Assembly (NCBI GenBank): GCA_020024115.1
Contig: JAHHUF010000088.1
Span: 1-7,296 of the forward strand
Reading direction: 5' to 3'
Length of the DNA stretch: 7,296 nucleotides
Source: Anaerofilum sp.
GTDB lineage: Bacteria > Bacillota > Clostridia > Oscillospirales > Ruminococcaceae
The first letter of the stretch is position 1. Each line of letters starts with the position of its first letter. A program made the position numbers and the translations under genes. The notes beneath the pieces were generated by a model. The model searched no databases. It had not been told where the DNA came from and was given only the letters and a program-made list of their open reading frames with translations. Below, one piece after another: positions 1 through 5,291 of this stretch.

Positions 1-338
1 TGAAGGGCTTGAGAGGTATAAGCAAGGTATCTATCCCTTTTTTCAAGCCTTTCTCTGTACATTTTCAGTAAAGCGAGGCTGTTTATAACCTGATGTTTCT
101 CAATCCGCCTTAAATTCTCTGTTACAGAGGGTGCAGAAGATAGTGTTCCCCCAAACAACAAAAAAGAGAGAAACGCTCTTATAGAACACTTCTCTCTTTA
201 TCTTATTTTGTCCTTTTCCCTATTATTCTTGAATTAAATCCTTCTTTCTCCTTTTTGGCTGTAGGATAAAGCACCGCCACTTTGGACAACTTAGACTCTA
301 TTCTTGGACATTTAGGGTGAGATAGGGACAAAAACAAA
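1..338. other. Gene-free stretch downstream of tsf
   Basis: No gene can be supported here. The stretch holds the tsf terminator (listed separately). On the minus strand one frame is open from the stop codon at 198-200 to the left edge, 65 codons. It has a hydrophobic start (AFLSFLLFGG) and then a charged, helix-like part (NLRRIEKHQVINSLALLKMYRER). It has no clear ribosome-binding site and no ATG before about base 55, and it runs through the terminator stem. It could be the start of a gene lying further left, a gene relic or an intergenic repeat. A 25-codon frame ending at 203-205 is too short to call. Confidence 0.4.
155..199 (-). terminator. Rho-independent terminator of the rpsB-tsf operon
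   Basis: The arms AAAGAGAGAA (163-172) and TTCTCTCTTT (190-199) are perfectly complementary, and the inner sequence continues the pairing. Read on the minus strand, the whole 163-199 segment makes a 17-pair stem with an ATA loop; two of the pairs are G-U wobbles. These would be A-C mismatches on the plus strand, so the structure fits a minus-strand RNA. A T-rich tail (TTTTTTGTTGTTT) follows on that strand. It lies about 140 bases past the tsf stop, so the mRNA has a long 3' untranslated region. Confidence 0.8.
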
Positions 339-1262
339 TTATTTTACCATGCTTGCAACTTCGGATGCAAAATCATCTTCGCGTTTTTCAATGCCTTCGC
401 CCTTTTCATAACGAACAAAGGAACCGACCTCGATGCTGCCACCCAATTCTTTTGCAACATTTTCTATATACTGACCAACGGTAATATCAGGGTTCTTTAC
501 GAACTCTTGGTCAACCAAACAGTTCTCTTTATAGAACTTACCAATTTTGCCAGTAATCATTTTCTCTTTTACTTGCTCAGGCTTGTTTGCATTCTTAGGA
601 TCGCTTTCGATTTGAGCCAGCAAGATTGCTTTCTCTTTCTCGATAACATCAGCAGAAACATCGCTCTCACGAACAAATGCTGGATTTACAGCAGCAATCT
701 GCATGCAAACATCACGACCGCAAGCCTCAAATGCAGGATTTACTGCGATTTCATCACTGGTATTGAAACTCAACAAAACTGCATGAGTACCACCTGCATG
801 GATGTATGCAGCACAAGGGCCTTCGTAACGAGCAAAGCGGCGAATCTTGATGTTTTCGCCAATAACCAAAATTTTATCTTTCAGTTCAGCGTCAACAGTA
901 GTGTTGCCCATCTGGCAAGCCAACAAAGCATCAACATCAGCAGGATTCTGCTCCATGATAACTTCTGCAACACCTTTAACGAATTCTTTGAACATATCGT
1001 TCTTAGCAACGAAGTCGGTTTCTGCATTTACTTCCAGAATAACGCCAACTTTCTTGGTGTTATCTGCAATTGCATAAACCATACCTTCAGCAACAACACG
1101 GTCTGCTTTCTTTGCAGCAACTGCCAATCCCTTTTCACGCAAAAACTCAACAGCCTTTTCAAAGTTACCATCAGACTCAGTCAGAGCCTTTTTGCAGTCC
1201 ATCATACCGCAGCCGGTCTGCTCACGCAGATTTTTAACATCTTGAGCGCTAAAGTTTGCCAT
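339..1262 (-). CDS. tsf: Translation elongation factor Ts
   Basis: EF-Ts is the cytosolic nucleotide-exchange factor that releases GDP from EF-Tu so that EF-Tu can reload with GTP and aminoacyl-tRNA. The 307-residue protein has the full family layout. An N-terminal UBA-like domain (residues 1-55, with VKNLREQTGCGMMDCKKAL) is followed by the EF-Tu-contacting motif TDFVAKND (82-89) in the core. The second core half carries HAGGTHAVLL (about 155-164), and GKFYKENCLVDQEFV lies near residues 241-255. Length is normal for the family. The start is fixed by an AGGGAG Shine-Dalgarno site (1272-1277) nine bases before the ATG. It follows rpsB by 41 bases with no promoter or terminator between, the usual rpsB-tsf operon. 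The operon appears to end here, since pyrH, which often follows, is absent. Confidence 0.98.
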   Translation of the reverse strand: MANFSAQDVKNLREQTGCGMMDCKKALTESDGNFEKAVEFLREKGLAVAAKKADRVVAEGMVYAIADNTKKVGVILEVNAETDFVAKNDMFKEFVKGVAEVIMEQNPADVDALLACQMGNTTVDAELKDKILVIGENIKIRRFARYEGPCAAYIHAGGTHAVLLSFNTSDEIAVNPAFEACGRDVCMQIAAVNPAFVRESDVSADVIEKEKAILLAQIESDPKNANKPEQVKEKMITGKIGKFYKENCLVDQEFVKNPDITVGQYIENVAKELGGSIEVGSFVRYEKGEGIEKREDDFASEVASMVK

Positions 1263-1303
1263 AATTTAAAACTCCCTTTCTTCTGTTATGGTTTCAGTGC
1301 AAA

Positions 1304-2026
1304 TTAAGCCTCAGCTGCTTCCTCAACAGGAGCCTCAGTTTGCTCACCCTGACGACCTTCCAGAATAGCATCTGCCATAGCACCAGCAATCAGCTTAACA
1401 GCGCGAATTGCGTCATCGTTACCAGGGATAACATAATCAATCTCATCAGGATCACAGTTGGTATCAACAATAGCAACAATAGGAATGTTCAGCTTGCGAG
1501 CCTCAGAAACAGCGATGCGCTCTTTGCGAGGATCAACAATGAACAAAGCCTTAGGCAGCTTATTCATATCTTTAACGCCACCGAGGAATTTCTCTAATTT
1601 CTCGATTTCCAGTTCCAGCTTAACAACCTCTTTTTTGGGCAACAGGTCGAAAGTGCCGTCTTCACGCATTTTCTTCAGTTGCTCCATGCGGTCGATACGG
1701 TGACGAATGGTACGGAAGTTGGTCAACATACCACCCAACCAACGAGCATTTACAAAGTGCATACCACAACGCTCTGCTTCCTCACGGATAGACTCTTGAG
1801 CCTGCTTTTTGGTACCAACAAACAATACAGAACCGCCTTCAGCGGACAAATCACGAACAAAGTTATAAGCCTCATCCAGCTTCTTTACAGTCTTCTGCAA
1901 GTCAATGATATAAATACCATTGCGCTCGGTGAAGATGTATTTTGCCATTTTGGGGTTCCAACGACGAGTCTGATGACCGAAGTGAACACCAGCTTCCAAA
2001 AGCTGTTTCATAGATACTACTGCCAT
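1304..2026 (-). CDS. rpsB: 30S ribosomal protein S2
   Basis: S2 is a late-assembling small-subunit protein that binds between the head and body of the 30S particle, near S1 in species that have it. The 240-residue product matches the family from its start (MAVVSMKQLLEAGVHFGHQTRRWNPKM) through IFTERNGIYIIDLQKT, LFVGTKKQAQ, VNARWLGGMLTNF and the C-terminal IVDPRKERIAVSEA and AIVDTNCDPDEIDYVIPGNDDAIRA. The tail is acidic (EAPVEEAAEA), as is common. The open frame extends 12 codons further upstream to an ATG at 2062. I choose 2026 because it has a perfect AGGAGG nine bases before it and its sequence begins as S2 usually does. It is first in the rpsB-tsf operon and is preceded by a structured leader, which suggests autogenous control. 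Confidence 0.98.
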   Translation of the reverse strand: MAVVSMKQLLEAGVHFGHQTRRWNPKMAKYIFTERNGIYIIDLQKTVKKLDEAYNFVRDLSAEGGSVLFVGTKKQAQESIREEAERCGMHFVNARWLGGMLTNFRTIRHRIDRMEQLKKMREDGTFDLLPKKEVVKLELEIEKLEKFLGGVKDMNKLPKALFIVDPRKERIAVSEARKLNIPIVAIVDTNCDPDEIDYVIPGNDDAIRAVKLIAGAMADAILEGRQGEQTEAPVEEAAEA

Positions 2027-2120
2027 AATAAAAATCCTCCTAAAATTTGTTTGCCTCCGCATTGCAGCACCAAACAGCCACCTTTCGGCACCGGCTATTT
2101 AAAGCAATGCGTGCGTTTTC
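2027..2120 (-). promoter_or_regulatory. Structured rpsB mRNA leader (possible S2 autoregulatory element)
   Basis: The predicted transcript starts near 2120 and leaves a leader of about 94 nt. On the minus strand CGCATTGC (2111-2104) pairs perfectly with GCAATGCG (2065-2058). Between them a hairpin AGCC-GGT-GCC-GAAA-GGT-GGCT (2096-2076) has a GNRA tetraloop and a GGT bulge. In addition TGTTTG (2076-2071), inside the loop of the first stem, is fully complementary to CAAACA (2053-2048), which lies outside it and just before the AGGAGG at 2041-2036. The order 1-2-1'-2' is that of a pseudoknot, placed where it could hide or expose the ribosome-binding site. Ribosomal-protein leaders often work this way and an S2 leader is known in gammaproteobacteria. 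I cannot say whether this belongs to a described family. Confidence 0.55.
2036..2041 (-). promoter_or_regulatory. rpsB Shine-Dalgarno site
   Basis: AGGAGG lies nine bases before the ATG at 2026. It decides the start of rpsB against the in-frame ATG 36 bases upstream, which has no such site. Confidence 0.9.
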
Positions 2121-2126
2121 TCTGAT

Positions 2127-2155
2127 ATCATATCATATCTTGTATCAAAAATCAA
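2127..2155 (-). promoter_or_regulatory. Sigma-A promoter of rpsB-tsf
   Basis: On the minus strand TTGATT (2155-2150) is separated by 17 bases from TATGAT (2132-2127), close to the consensus at both boxes. A- and T-rich tracts upstream (GTTTTAAAATAG and the run beyond it) could act as an UP element, as expected for a strong ribosomal-protein promoter. Predicted start is about 2120. The bases between here and the divergent tRNA promoter (2156-2305) are A/T-rich and show nothing else that I can support. Confidence 0.8.
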
Positions 2156-2305
2156 GCCTTTCCTGGACTATTTTAAAACAAAAAATTTATCACATTAAAT
2201 TCGACCCTCGCCTGTTTCTGTTCATGTTAAACCTTTTTATATAAAAAAGCATAAAACATGGAGTATGTTTGATCGTCCGAATTTATATAAAAATAATTGT
2301 GATAT

Positions 2306-2333
2306 TTGACTTTATCGAAATATGTGGTATAAT
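2306..2333 (+). promoter_or_regulatory. Sigma-A promoter of the tRNA-Thr gene
   Basis: TTGACT (2306-2311), a 16-base spacer and a perfect TATAAT (2328-2333), with the extended -10 element TGG directly before it. Transcription should begin near 2340, about 15 bases before the mature tRNA. Confidence 0.85.
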
Positions 2334-2355
2334 AAAAGCAACATATTTGATGTCT

Positions 2356-2431
2356 GCTGATGTAGCTCAGTCGGTAGAGCAGCTGATTCGTAATCAGCAG
2401 GTCAGGTGTTCAAGTCACCCCATCAGCTCCA
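2356..2431 (+). tRNA. tRNA-Thr, anticodon CGU
   Basis: This is a full 76-nt cloverleaf. The acceptor stem GCTGATG/CATCAGC has seven pairs, followed by a T discriminator and an encoded CCA. The D arm is GCTC-AGTCGGTAGA-GAGC-like. The anticodon stem GCTGA/TCAGC encloses the loop TTCGTAA, with CGT at 2389-2391, which reads ACG (threonine). The T arm has loop TTCAAGT. It stands alone with its own promoter and terminator, diverging from rpsB and converging on rtcB. Confidence 0.97.
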
Positions 2432-2462
2432 AAGCCCTGTCAAAATTTGACAGGGCTTTTTT
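2432..2462 (+). terminator. Terminator of tRNA-Thr, shared with convergent rtcB
   Basis: AAGCCCTGTCAAA (2432-2444) is perfectly complementary to TTTGACAGGGCTT (2446-2458) and is followed by six T (2457-2462). It starts directly after the tRNA CCA end. Read on the minus strand the same stem follows the rtcB stop by about 20 bases, but with only three T after it, so it should be a weaker stop for rtcB. Confidence 0.9.
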
Positions 2463-2479
2463 CGTTAAACCGTTTTATT

Positions 2480-3682
2480 TTATTCAGATGCTTTGAAATT
2501 GTACAATGGTTTGATTCGTTCTGCAATATCAACCGTTGGTTCAATTTGACTGATAATTTCATCTATGCTTTTGTATGCCATAGGAGATTCATCAAGGGTA
2601 TCATGTACAACACATGTGGTATAAATCCCTTCCATTTCGCTTTCAAACTGCTCCATTGTAAGTGAAGCAAATGCTGCTTTTCTGCTCATCAACCTTCCTG
2701 CTCCATGTGGAGCAGAACAATTCCACTCTTTATTTCCCTTTCCAATACAGATTAAACTTCCATCGCGCATATTGATAGGAATGAGCAGTTTTTCTCCTGC
2801 TTTGGCAGAAACACTCCCCTTTCTCAAAATCATTTCCTCAGTATCAATATAATTATGGATGGTTGTAAACTGCTCCACTGGTGTCAATTTCATTTCGTTG
2901 ACAATTACCTCAACCATCGCTTTGCGGTTCAATACTGCAAAATGTTGAATAATTTTCATATCATGGATATAATCATCAAACAATTCCCCTTCTACATACG
3001 CCAAATCTTTTGGAATTTGCAAATGATGCTCCTTTTTCAACCGTCTGATGGTTGCTTGAATTTCAGAGCAACGCCCTTGTTCTTTCAGTTCTTCAATGGT
3101 TTTTTGAATTTGATACTGTGCCCCACCCCACATGGCACGCCGCCCTTCGTTTTGGTAAAACTCTGCAACCTCTGTACCAAGATGGCGGCTTCCTGAATGG
3201 ACAATCAAATACAAAGCCCCGTTTTCAGAGCAATCCACTTCAATAAAATGGTTTCCTCCACCCAAAGAACCAATGCTATGCTGGGCACGGTCAAGGTTCA
3301 CCATTGAGGCACAACGCAATTGCTGCAAATCAATTTCATTGTTTAATGGGTGCAGTTCTTTGCGTATATTGCGTCCTGACGGAATATGTTCCCGAATGAT
3401 TTGGTCAAGCCGTTCAAAGTCAATCTTCTTTTCTGCTAGCTGTACCGTTTCCATGCCACAACCAATGTCCACTCCCACCATACCCGGAACAACTTTATCT
3501 TTAATTGTCATGGTTGTTCCAATGGTACAACCTTTACCTGCATGTACATCAGGCATAATACAAATATTTGAATCTGCAAACACCTCTTGGTCACAAACAG
3601 TTTGAATCTGTTTCAAAGCGGTTTCTTCCAAGCCCGCACAAAAACAAAAGGCTGTATTATATTTTCCTTTCACCTTTATCAT
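2480..3682 (-). CDS. rtcB: RtcB-family RNA-splicing ligase
   Basis: RtcB joins RNA ends carrying a 2',3'-cyclic or 3'-phosphate to 5'-OH ends, using GTP and Mn2+ through an RNA-guanylate intermediate. It rejoins broken tRNA and other cleaved RNAs in the cytosol. The 400-residue protein shows the family signatures in order: MPDVHAGKGCTIG (43-55), GVDIGCG with metal ligands D72 and C75, GGGNHFIE with H145, HSGSRH with H162, TTIHNYI with H276, APHGAGR with H326 (the residue guanylated in the family), and DESPMAYK near the end. No catalytic residue appears lost. At 400 residues it is on the short side, like many bacterial RtcB paralogues. The open frame runs 15 codons further upstream, but the ATG at 3682 is preceded at seven bases by GGAGG. 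It lies 16 bases after the SPFH gene, so the two are surely one operon. The physiological substrate is not visible here. Confidence 0.95.
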   Translation of the reverse strand: MIKVKGKYNTAFCFCAGLEETALKQIQTVCDQEVFADSNICIMPDVHAGKGCTIGTTMTIKDKVVPGMVGVDIGCGMETVQLAEKKIDFERLDQIIREHIPSGRNIRKELHPLNNEIDLQQLRCASMVNLDRAQHSIGSLGGGNHFIEVDCSENGALYLIVHSGSRHLGTEVAEFYQNEGRRAMWGGAQYQIQKTIEELKEQGRCSEIQATIRRLKKEHHLQIPKDLAYVEGELFDDYIHDMKIIQHFAVLNRKAMVEVIVNEMKLTPVEQFTTIHNYIDTEEMILRKGSVSAKAGEKLLIPINMRDGSLICIGKGNKEWNCSAPHGAGRLMSRKAAFASLTMEQFESEMEGIYTTCVVHDTLDESPMAYKSIDEIISQIEPTVDIAERIKPLYNFKASE

Positions 3683-3689
3683 AGCTGTC

Positions 3690-3694
3690 CCTCC
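3690..3694 (-). promoter_or_regulatory. rtcB Shine-Dalgarno site
   Basis: GGAGG lies seven bases before the ATG at 3682, inside the 16-base gap after the SPFH gene. It sets the rtcB start and suggests tightly linked translation of the pair. Confidence 0.85.
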
Positions 3695-3698
3695 GATA

Positions 3699-4805
3699 TT
3701 ACGATGTTTTTGAACCATGCAAAACATTGCTCAATTGGGCAAGAATATCACCACTATTATTCAAGTTGATATTTCCCACATTGCTGCAAATTCGCTCAAT
3801 GTATTCCAATTCTTTCAACTTATAAAGGGTTTGGTTTTCTTCCATCAATTTCGCAGTATTCAACAATGACCTTGTAGATGCAACTTCCTCACGGCGTGTA
3901 ATCACACTTGCCTGCGCACGCTTTTCTGCCACCAAAACAGTATTCATAATATCTCGAATTTCCCCTGGCAGAACAATATCTTTTACACCACCATCTACAA
4001 TTTCCACAAACAGCATGGGGGCTTTTTTCTGCAAGGCTTGTAGTACATACTGAGAAATCTCCTCTTTTTTGTCCAAAATTTCGTCCAATTTATGTTTCCC
4101 GACATACTCACGCAATGCAAGCTGTGCTGCAACATGCAGTTGTTCCTCATAATTATCCACTTCTGTCAGAATTTTCACATAGTCTACAATGCGATAATTG
4201 CAAACAAAGTTAATCCGAATCGTAACCTTATCCTGTGTCAGAAGTTCCTGCCCATTCACATTCATTTGTGTTAGACGGGTATCCACAAAATCAATTTTGA
4301 CATTGATGTTATTCTTCCAAAAACGATATACACCAGCATCCAAAAGTCTTTCAAATTTTTGATTCAAATACAATCCCGCTTTTTCATAATACGCTACTGT
4401 AACTTCTGTATAAAAAGCAGAAGGAATTTTTTGGAACATCCAATCAGGAACATCTTCCCCGACCATCAGGTCGGAAATATCTACAATTTGATAAGTATGT
4501 TCTTTTAAAGCGTTCCAAAAAGCATACTTCCCTTTTTCAAAAGTGCGCACATATTTTCCATCAACAAAATGAAATGCCAACTGCTGGTTTGCAACATCAA
4601 CAACAGATACCTGCTTTGCAATTTCATCCTGCTGCAAGAGAAATTCCAAAGAACAGAACTTTGATTGTAGCATATTGTCAATAGACAAAATTTCAACATT
4701 GCTGTCTCCCCAGATATAATATTTGCCTGCATCCAACAGTTTTACAAACTTTCCGTTTTTAAACAGCAAACCTTTTTGAACTTCATTGATAATCACTTTT
4801 TTCAT
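3699..4805 (-). CDS. SPFH/band-7 (slipin-like) protein with N-terminal repeats
   Basis: SPFH proteins (stomatin, prohibitin, slipin) form oligomeric scaffolds, mostly at membranes. This 368-residue protein has an SPFH-like C-terminal half: VKIDFVDTRLTQMNVNGQELLTQDKVTIRINFVCNYRIVD (169-208), LREYVGKHKLDEIL (231-244), GGVKDIVLPGEIRDIMNTVLVAEKRAQA (272-299), then a helical, probably coiled-coil segment to about 340. The N-terminal half has three related segments, 11-43, 75-110 and 143-175, each of the form G-x-NGKF-x-x-LLDAGKYxxW followed by a V/I-D strand. There is no signal peptide or membrane-spanning segment, unlike classic slipins, so it may be cytosolic or only peripherally attached. The ATG at 4805 has AGGAGG nine bases before it; a longer frame with 22 extra codons has none. 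It is first in an operon with rtcB, so a role in organising RNA repair is likely, but this is inference. Confidence 0.85.
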   Translation of the reverse strand: MKKVIINEVQKGLLFKNGKFVKLLDAGKYYIWGDSNVEILSIDNMLQSKFCSLEFLLQQDEIAKQVSVVDVANQQLAFHFVDGKYVRTFEKGKYAFWNALKEHTYQIVDISDLMVGEDVPDWMFQKIPSAFYTEVTVAYYEKAGLYLNQKFERLLDAGVYRFWKNNINVKIDFVDTRLTQMNVNGQELLTQDKVTIRINFVCNYRIVDYVKILTEVDNYEEQLHVAAQLALREYVGKHKLDEILDKKEEISQYVLQALQKKAPMLFVEIVDGGVKDIVLPGEIRDIMNTVLVAEKRAQASVITRREEVASTRSLLNTAKLMEENQTLYKLKELEYIERICSNVGNINLNNSGDILAQLSNVLHGSKTS

Positions 4806-4814
4806 ATCTAAAAC

Positions 4815-4820
4815 CCTCCT
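4815..4820 (-). promoter_or_regulatory. Shine-Dalgarno site of the SPFH gene
   Basis: AGGAGG (inside GAGGAGGG) lies nine bases before the ATG at 4805. It decides this start against the ATG at 4871. Confidence 0.85.
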
Positions 4821-4888
4821 CAAGGTAAATTGTCGATTACGCTTTTCAAATGAACCAACCACGGCTGACAATTTGAGTATGTTATTTT

Positions 4889-4917
4889 ACAGGCGGAAAG
4901 AAACTCTTTTGACCTGT
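4889..4917. other. Inverted repeat in the SPFH-rtcB leader
   Basis: ACAGG (4889-4893) pairs with CCTGT (4913-4917), and inside it AAAGA (4897-4901) pairs with TCTTT (4905-4909) around a three-base loop. The two stems are separated by a symmetric three-base internal loop. It folds equally well on both strands and has no U-tract on the minus strand, so it is not a terminator of the SPFH-rtcB message. It could be an operator for a WYL regulator or part of an RNA structure; the sequence does not decide. Confidence 0.4.
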
Positions 4918-4969
4918 TGAATACACATACGGTATCCATCATCAGGCAAGGTGGGTGGCTCATTGCTCC

Positions 4970-5013
4970 AAATCTTTATCAGTAGACAAAATGTCTGTTG
5001 ATGAAGATTTTTT
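4970..5013 (+). terminator. Strong plus-strand rho-independent terminator
   Basis: The arms 4970-4988 and 4992-5010 form a 19-pair stem with an AAA loop, and six T follow (5008-5013). On the plus strand three of the pairs are G-U wobbles; on the minus strand the same three are A-C mismatches, and only three T follow. The structure therefore belongs to a plus-strand RNA. No plus-strand gene is visible before it, so it should end an unrecognised small RNA that starts somewhere between about 4830 and 4945. I found no convincing promoter there. Confidence 0.65.
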
Positions 5014-5019
5014 GCGTTG

Positions 5020-5216
5020 AAAAGTGTGTAACAAGTAACTGGGAGCCATTTGCGGCAAAACCAAAACCACTTGGCCACAATTAAATTGTGGGCAGGATTC
5101 GAACCTGCGATATTATTTTTGGGAAGTTACATCCCATTTCAAAGCCATTGGCATACATTTTGGAATATCCTCATGCACCGTTGTGAATGTTCAATCACAT
5201 ACAATCTTGACTTTGT
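5020..5216 (-). ncRNA. Y-RNA-like (YrlA-type) RNA with permuted tRNA-like module
   Basis: Bacterial Y RNAs bind Ro60-type proteins and carry a domain that mimics tRNA. Reading the minus strand there is a canonical T-arm at 5108-5092 (stem GCAGG/CCTGC, loop TTCGAAT). It is followed without a gap by CCACAAT (5091-5085), a TTA loop, and ATTGTGG (5081-5075), which together make a seven-pair acceptor stem. A D-like arm follows (CCAA-GTGGTT-TTGG, 5074-5061) whose loop carries the GG expected to dock with the T loop. The order T-arm, acceptor, D-arm is that of a circularly permuted tRNA and leaves no place for CCA or an anticodon. The RNA ends should then pair: GTATGTGAT (5202-5194) can pair with GTTACACAC (5032-5024) with one mismatch. 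The 5' end is placed from the promoter at 5223-5228. The 3' end is uncertain, since transcription may run on into the SPFH gene. The tRNA-like core is firm; the Y RNA name is inference. Confidence 0.65.
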
Positions 5217-5222
5217 GAGCAT

Positions 5223-5228
5223 AGTATA
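5223..5228 (-). promoter_or_regulatory. Extended -10 promoter for the Y-like RNA and SPFH-rtcB
   Basis: TATACT preceded by TGG gives an extended -10 element. At 17 bases upstream GTGAAT matches the -35 consensus at only three of six positions, which suggests a promoter that is weak or needs an activator. It lies between the WYL terminator and the tRNA-like module, with a start near 5216. If no other promoter exists, the SPFH-rtcB message has a leader of about 410 nt. Confidence 0.6.
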
Positions 5229-5253
5229 CCAAAATATTCCATCCCATTCACGG

Positions 5254-5291
5254 AAAAAAAGTTGCGAACTCAAATCAGAGTTCGCAACTTT
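5254..5291 (-). terminator. Terminator of the WYL gene pair, overlapping the coding end
   Basis: On the minus strand AAAGTTGCGAACTC (5291-5278) and GAGTTCGCAACTTT (5271-5258) form a perfect 14-pair stem with a six-base loop, followed by seven T (5260-5254). The left arm encodes the final residues KSCEL of the second WYL protein, and the TGA stop (5277-5275) lies in the loop. Read the other way it has only four T, so it serves the minus strand. Confidence 0.92.

Noticed and set aside
507..1307. Long plus-strand frames opposite tsf, rpsB, rtcB, the SPFH gene and the WYL genes
   Set aside because: They are mirror frames of well-supported genes, rich in C, F, H and N, and have no start signals or family resemblance.
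2027..2062. A 12-codon N-terminal extension of rpsB
   Set aside because: The AGGAGG site fits the ATG at 2026, and S2 proteins begin with the sequence found there. The extension would cover the ribosome-binding site.
3683..3727. A 15-codon N-terminal extension of rtcB overlapping the SPFH gene
   Set aside because: The GGAGG site fits the ATG at 3682, and the extension does not look like RtcB.
4806..4871. A 22-codon N-terminal extension of the SPFH gene
   Set aside because: There is no Shine-Dalgarno site before 4871, and a strong one precedes 4805.
4970..5010. The hairpin as a minus-strand terminator of the Y-like RNA
   Set aside because: On the minus strand it has three mismatches and only three T after the stem, so it should terminate poorly in that direction.
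4887..5078. A 63-codon minus-strand reading frame
   Set aside because: It has no ribosome-binding site, it covers the D-like arm and the plus-strand terminator hairpin, and its composition (many W, F, C) looks like translated structured RNA.
5061..5108. A true circularly permuted tRNA gene that is cut and ligated into a tRNA
   Set aside because: Only three bases join the acceptor strands and no CCA or anticodon half can be identified. The tRNA-like module of a Y RNA explains it better.
5061..5170. A normal tRNA gene on the minus strand suggested by the T-arm at 5092-5108
   Set aside because: The sequence before the T-arm has no acceptor strand pairing with CCACAAT, no canonical D-arm and no anticodon loop with U at position 33. 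The matching acceptor strand lies after the T-arm instead, three bases on.
5207..5229. A plus-strand promoter TTGACT...TATACC
   Set aside because: The spacer is only 12 bases, too short for a sigma-A promoter. The same TATA segment reads better as a minus-strand extended -10.
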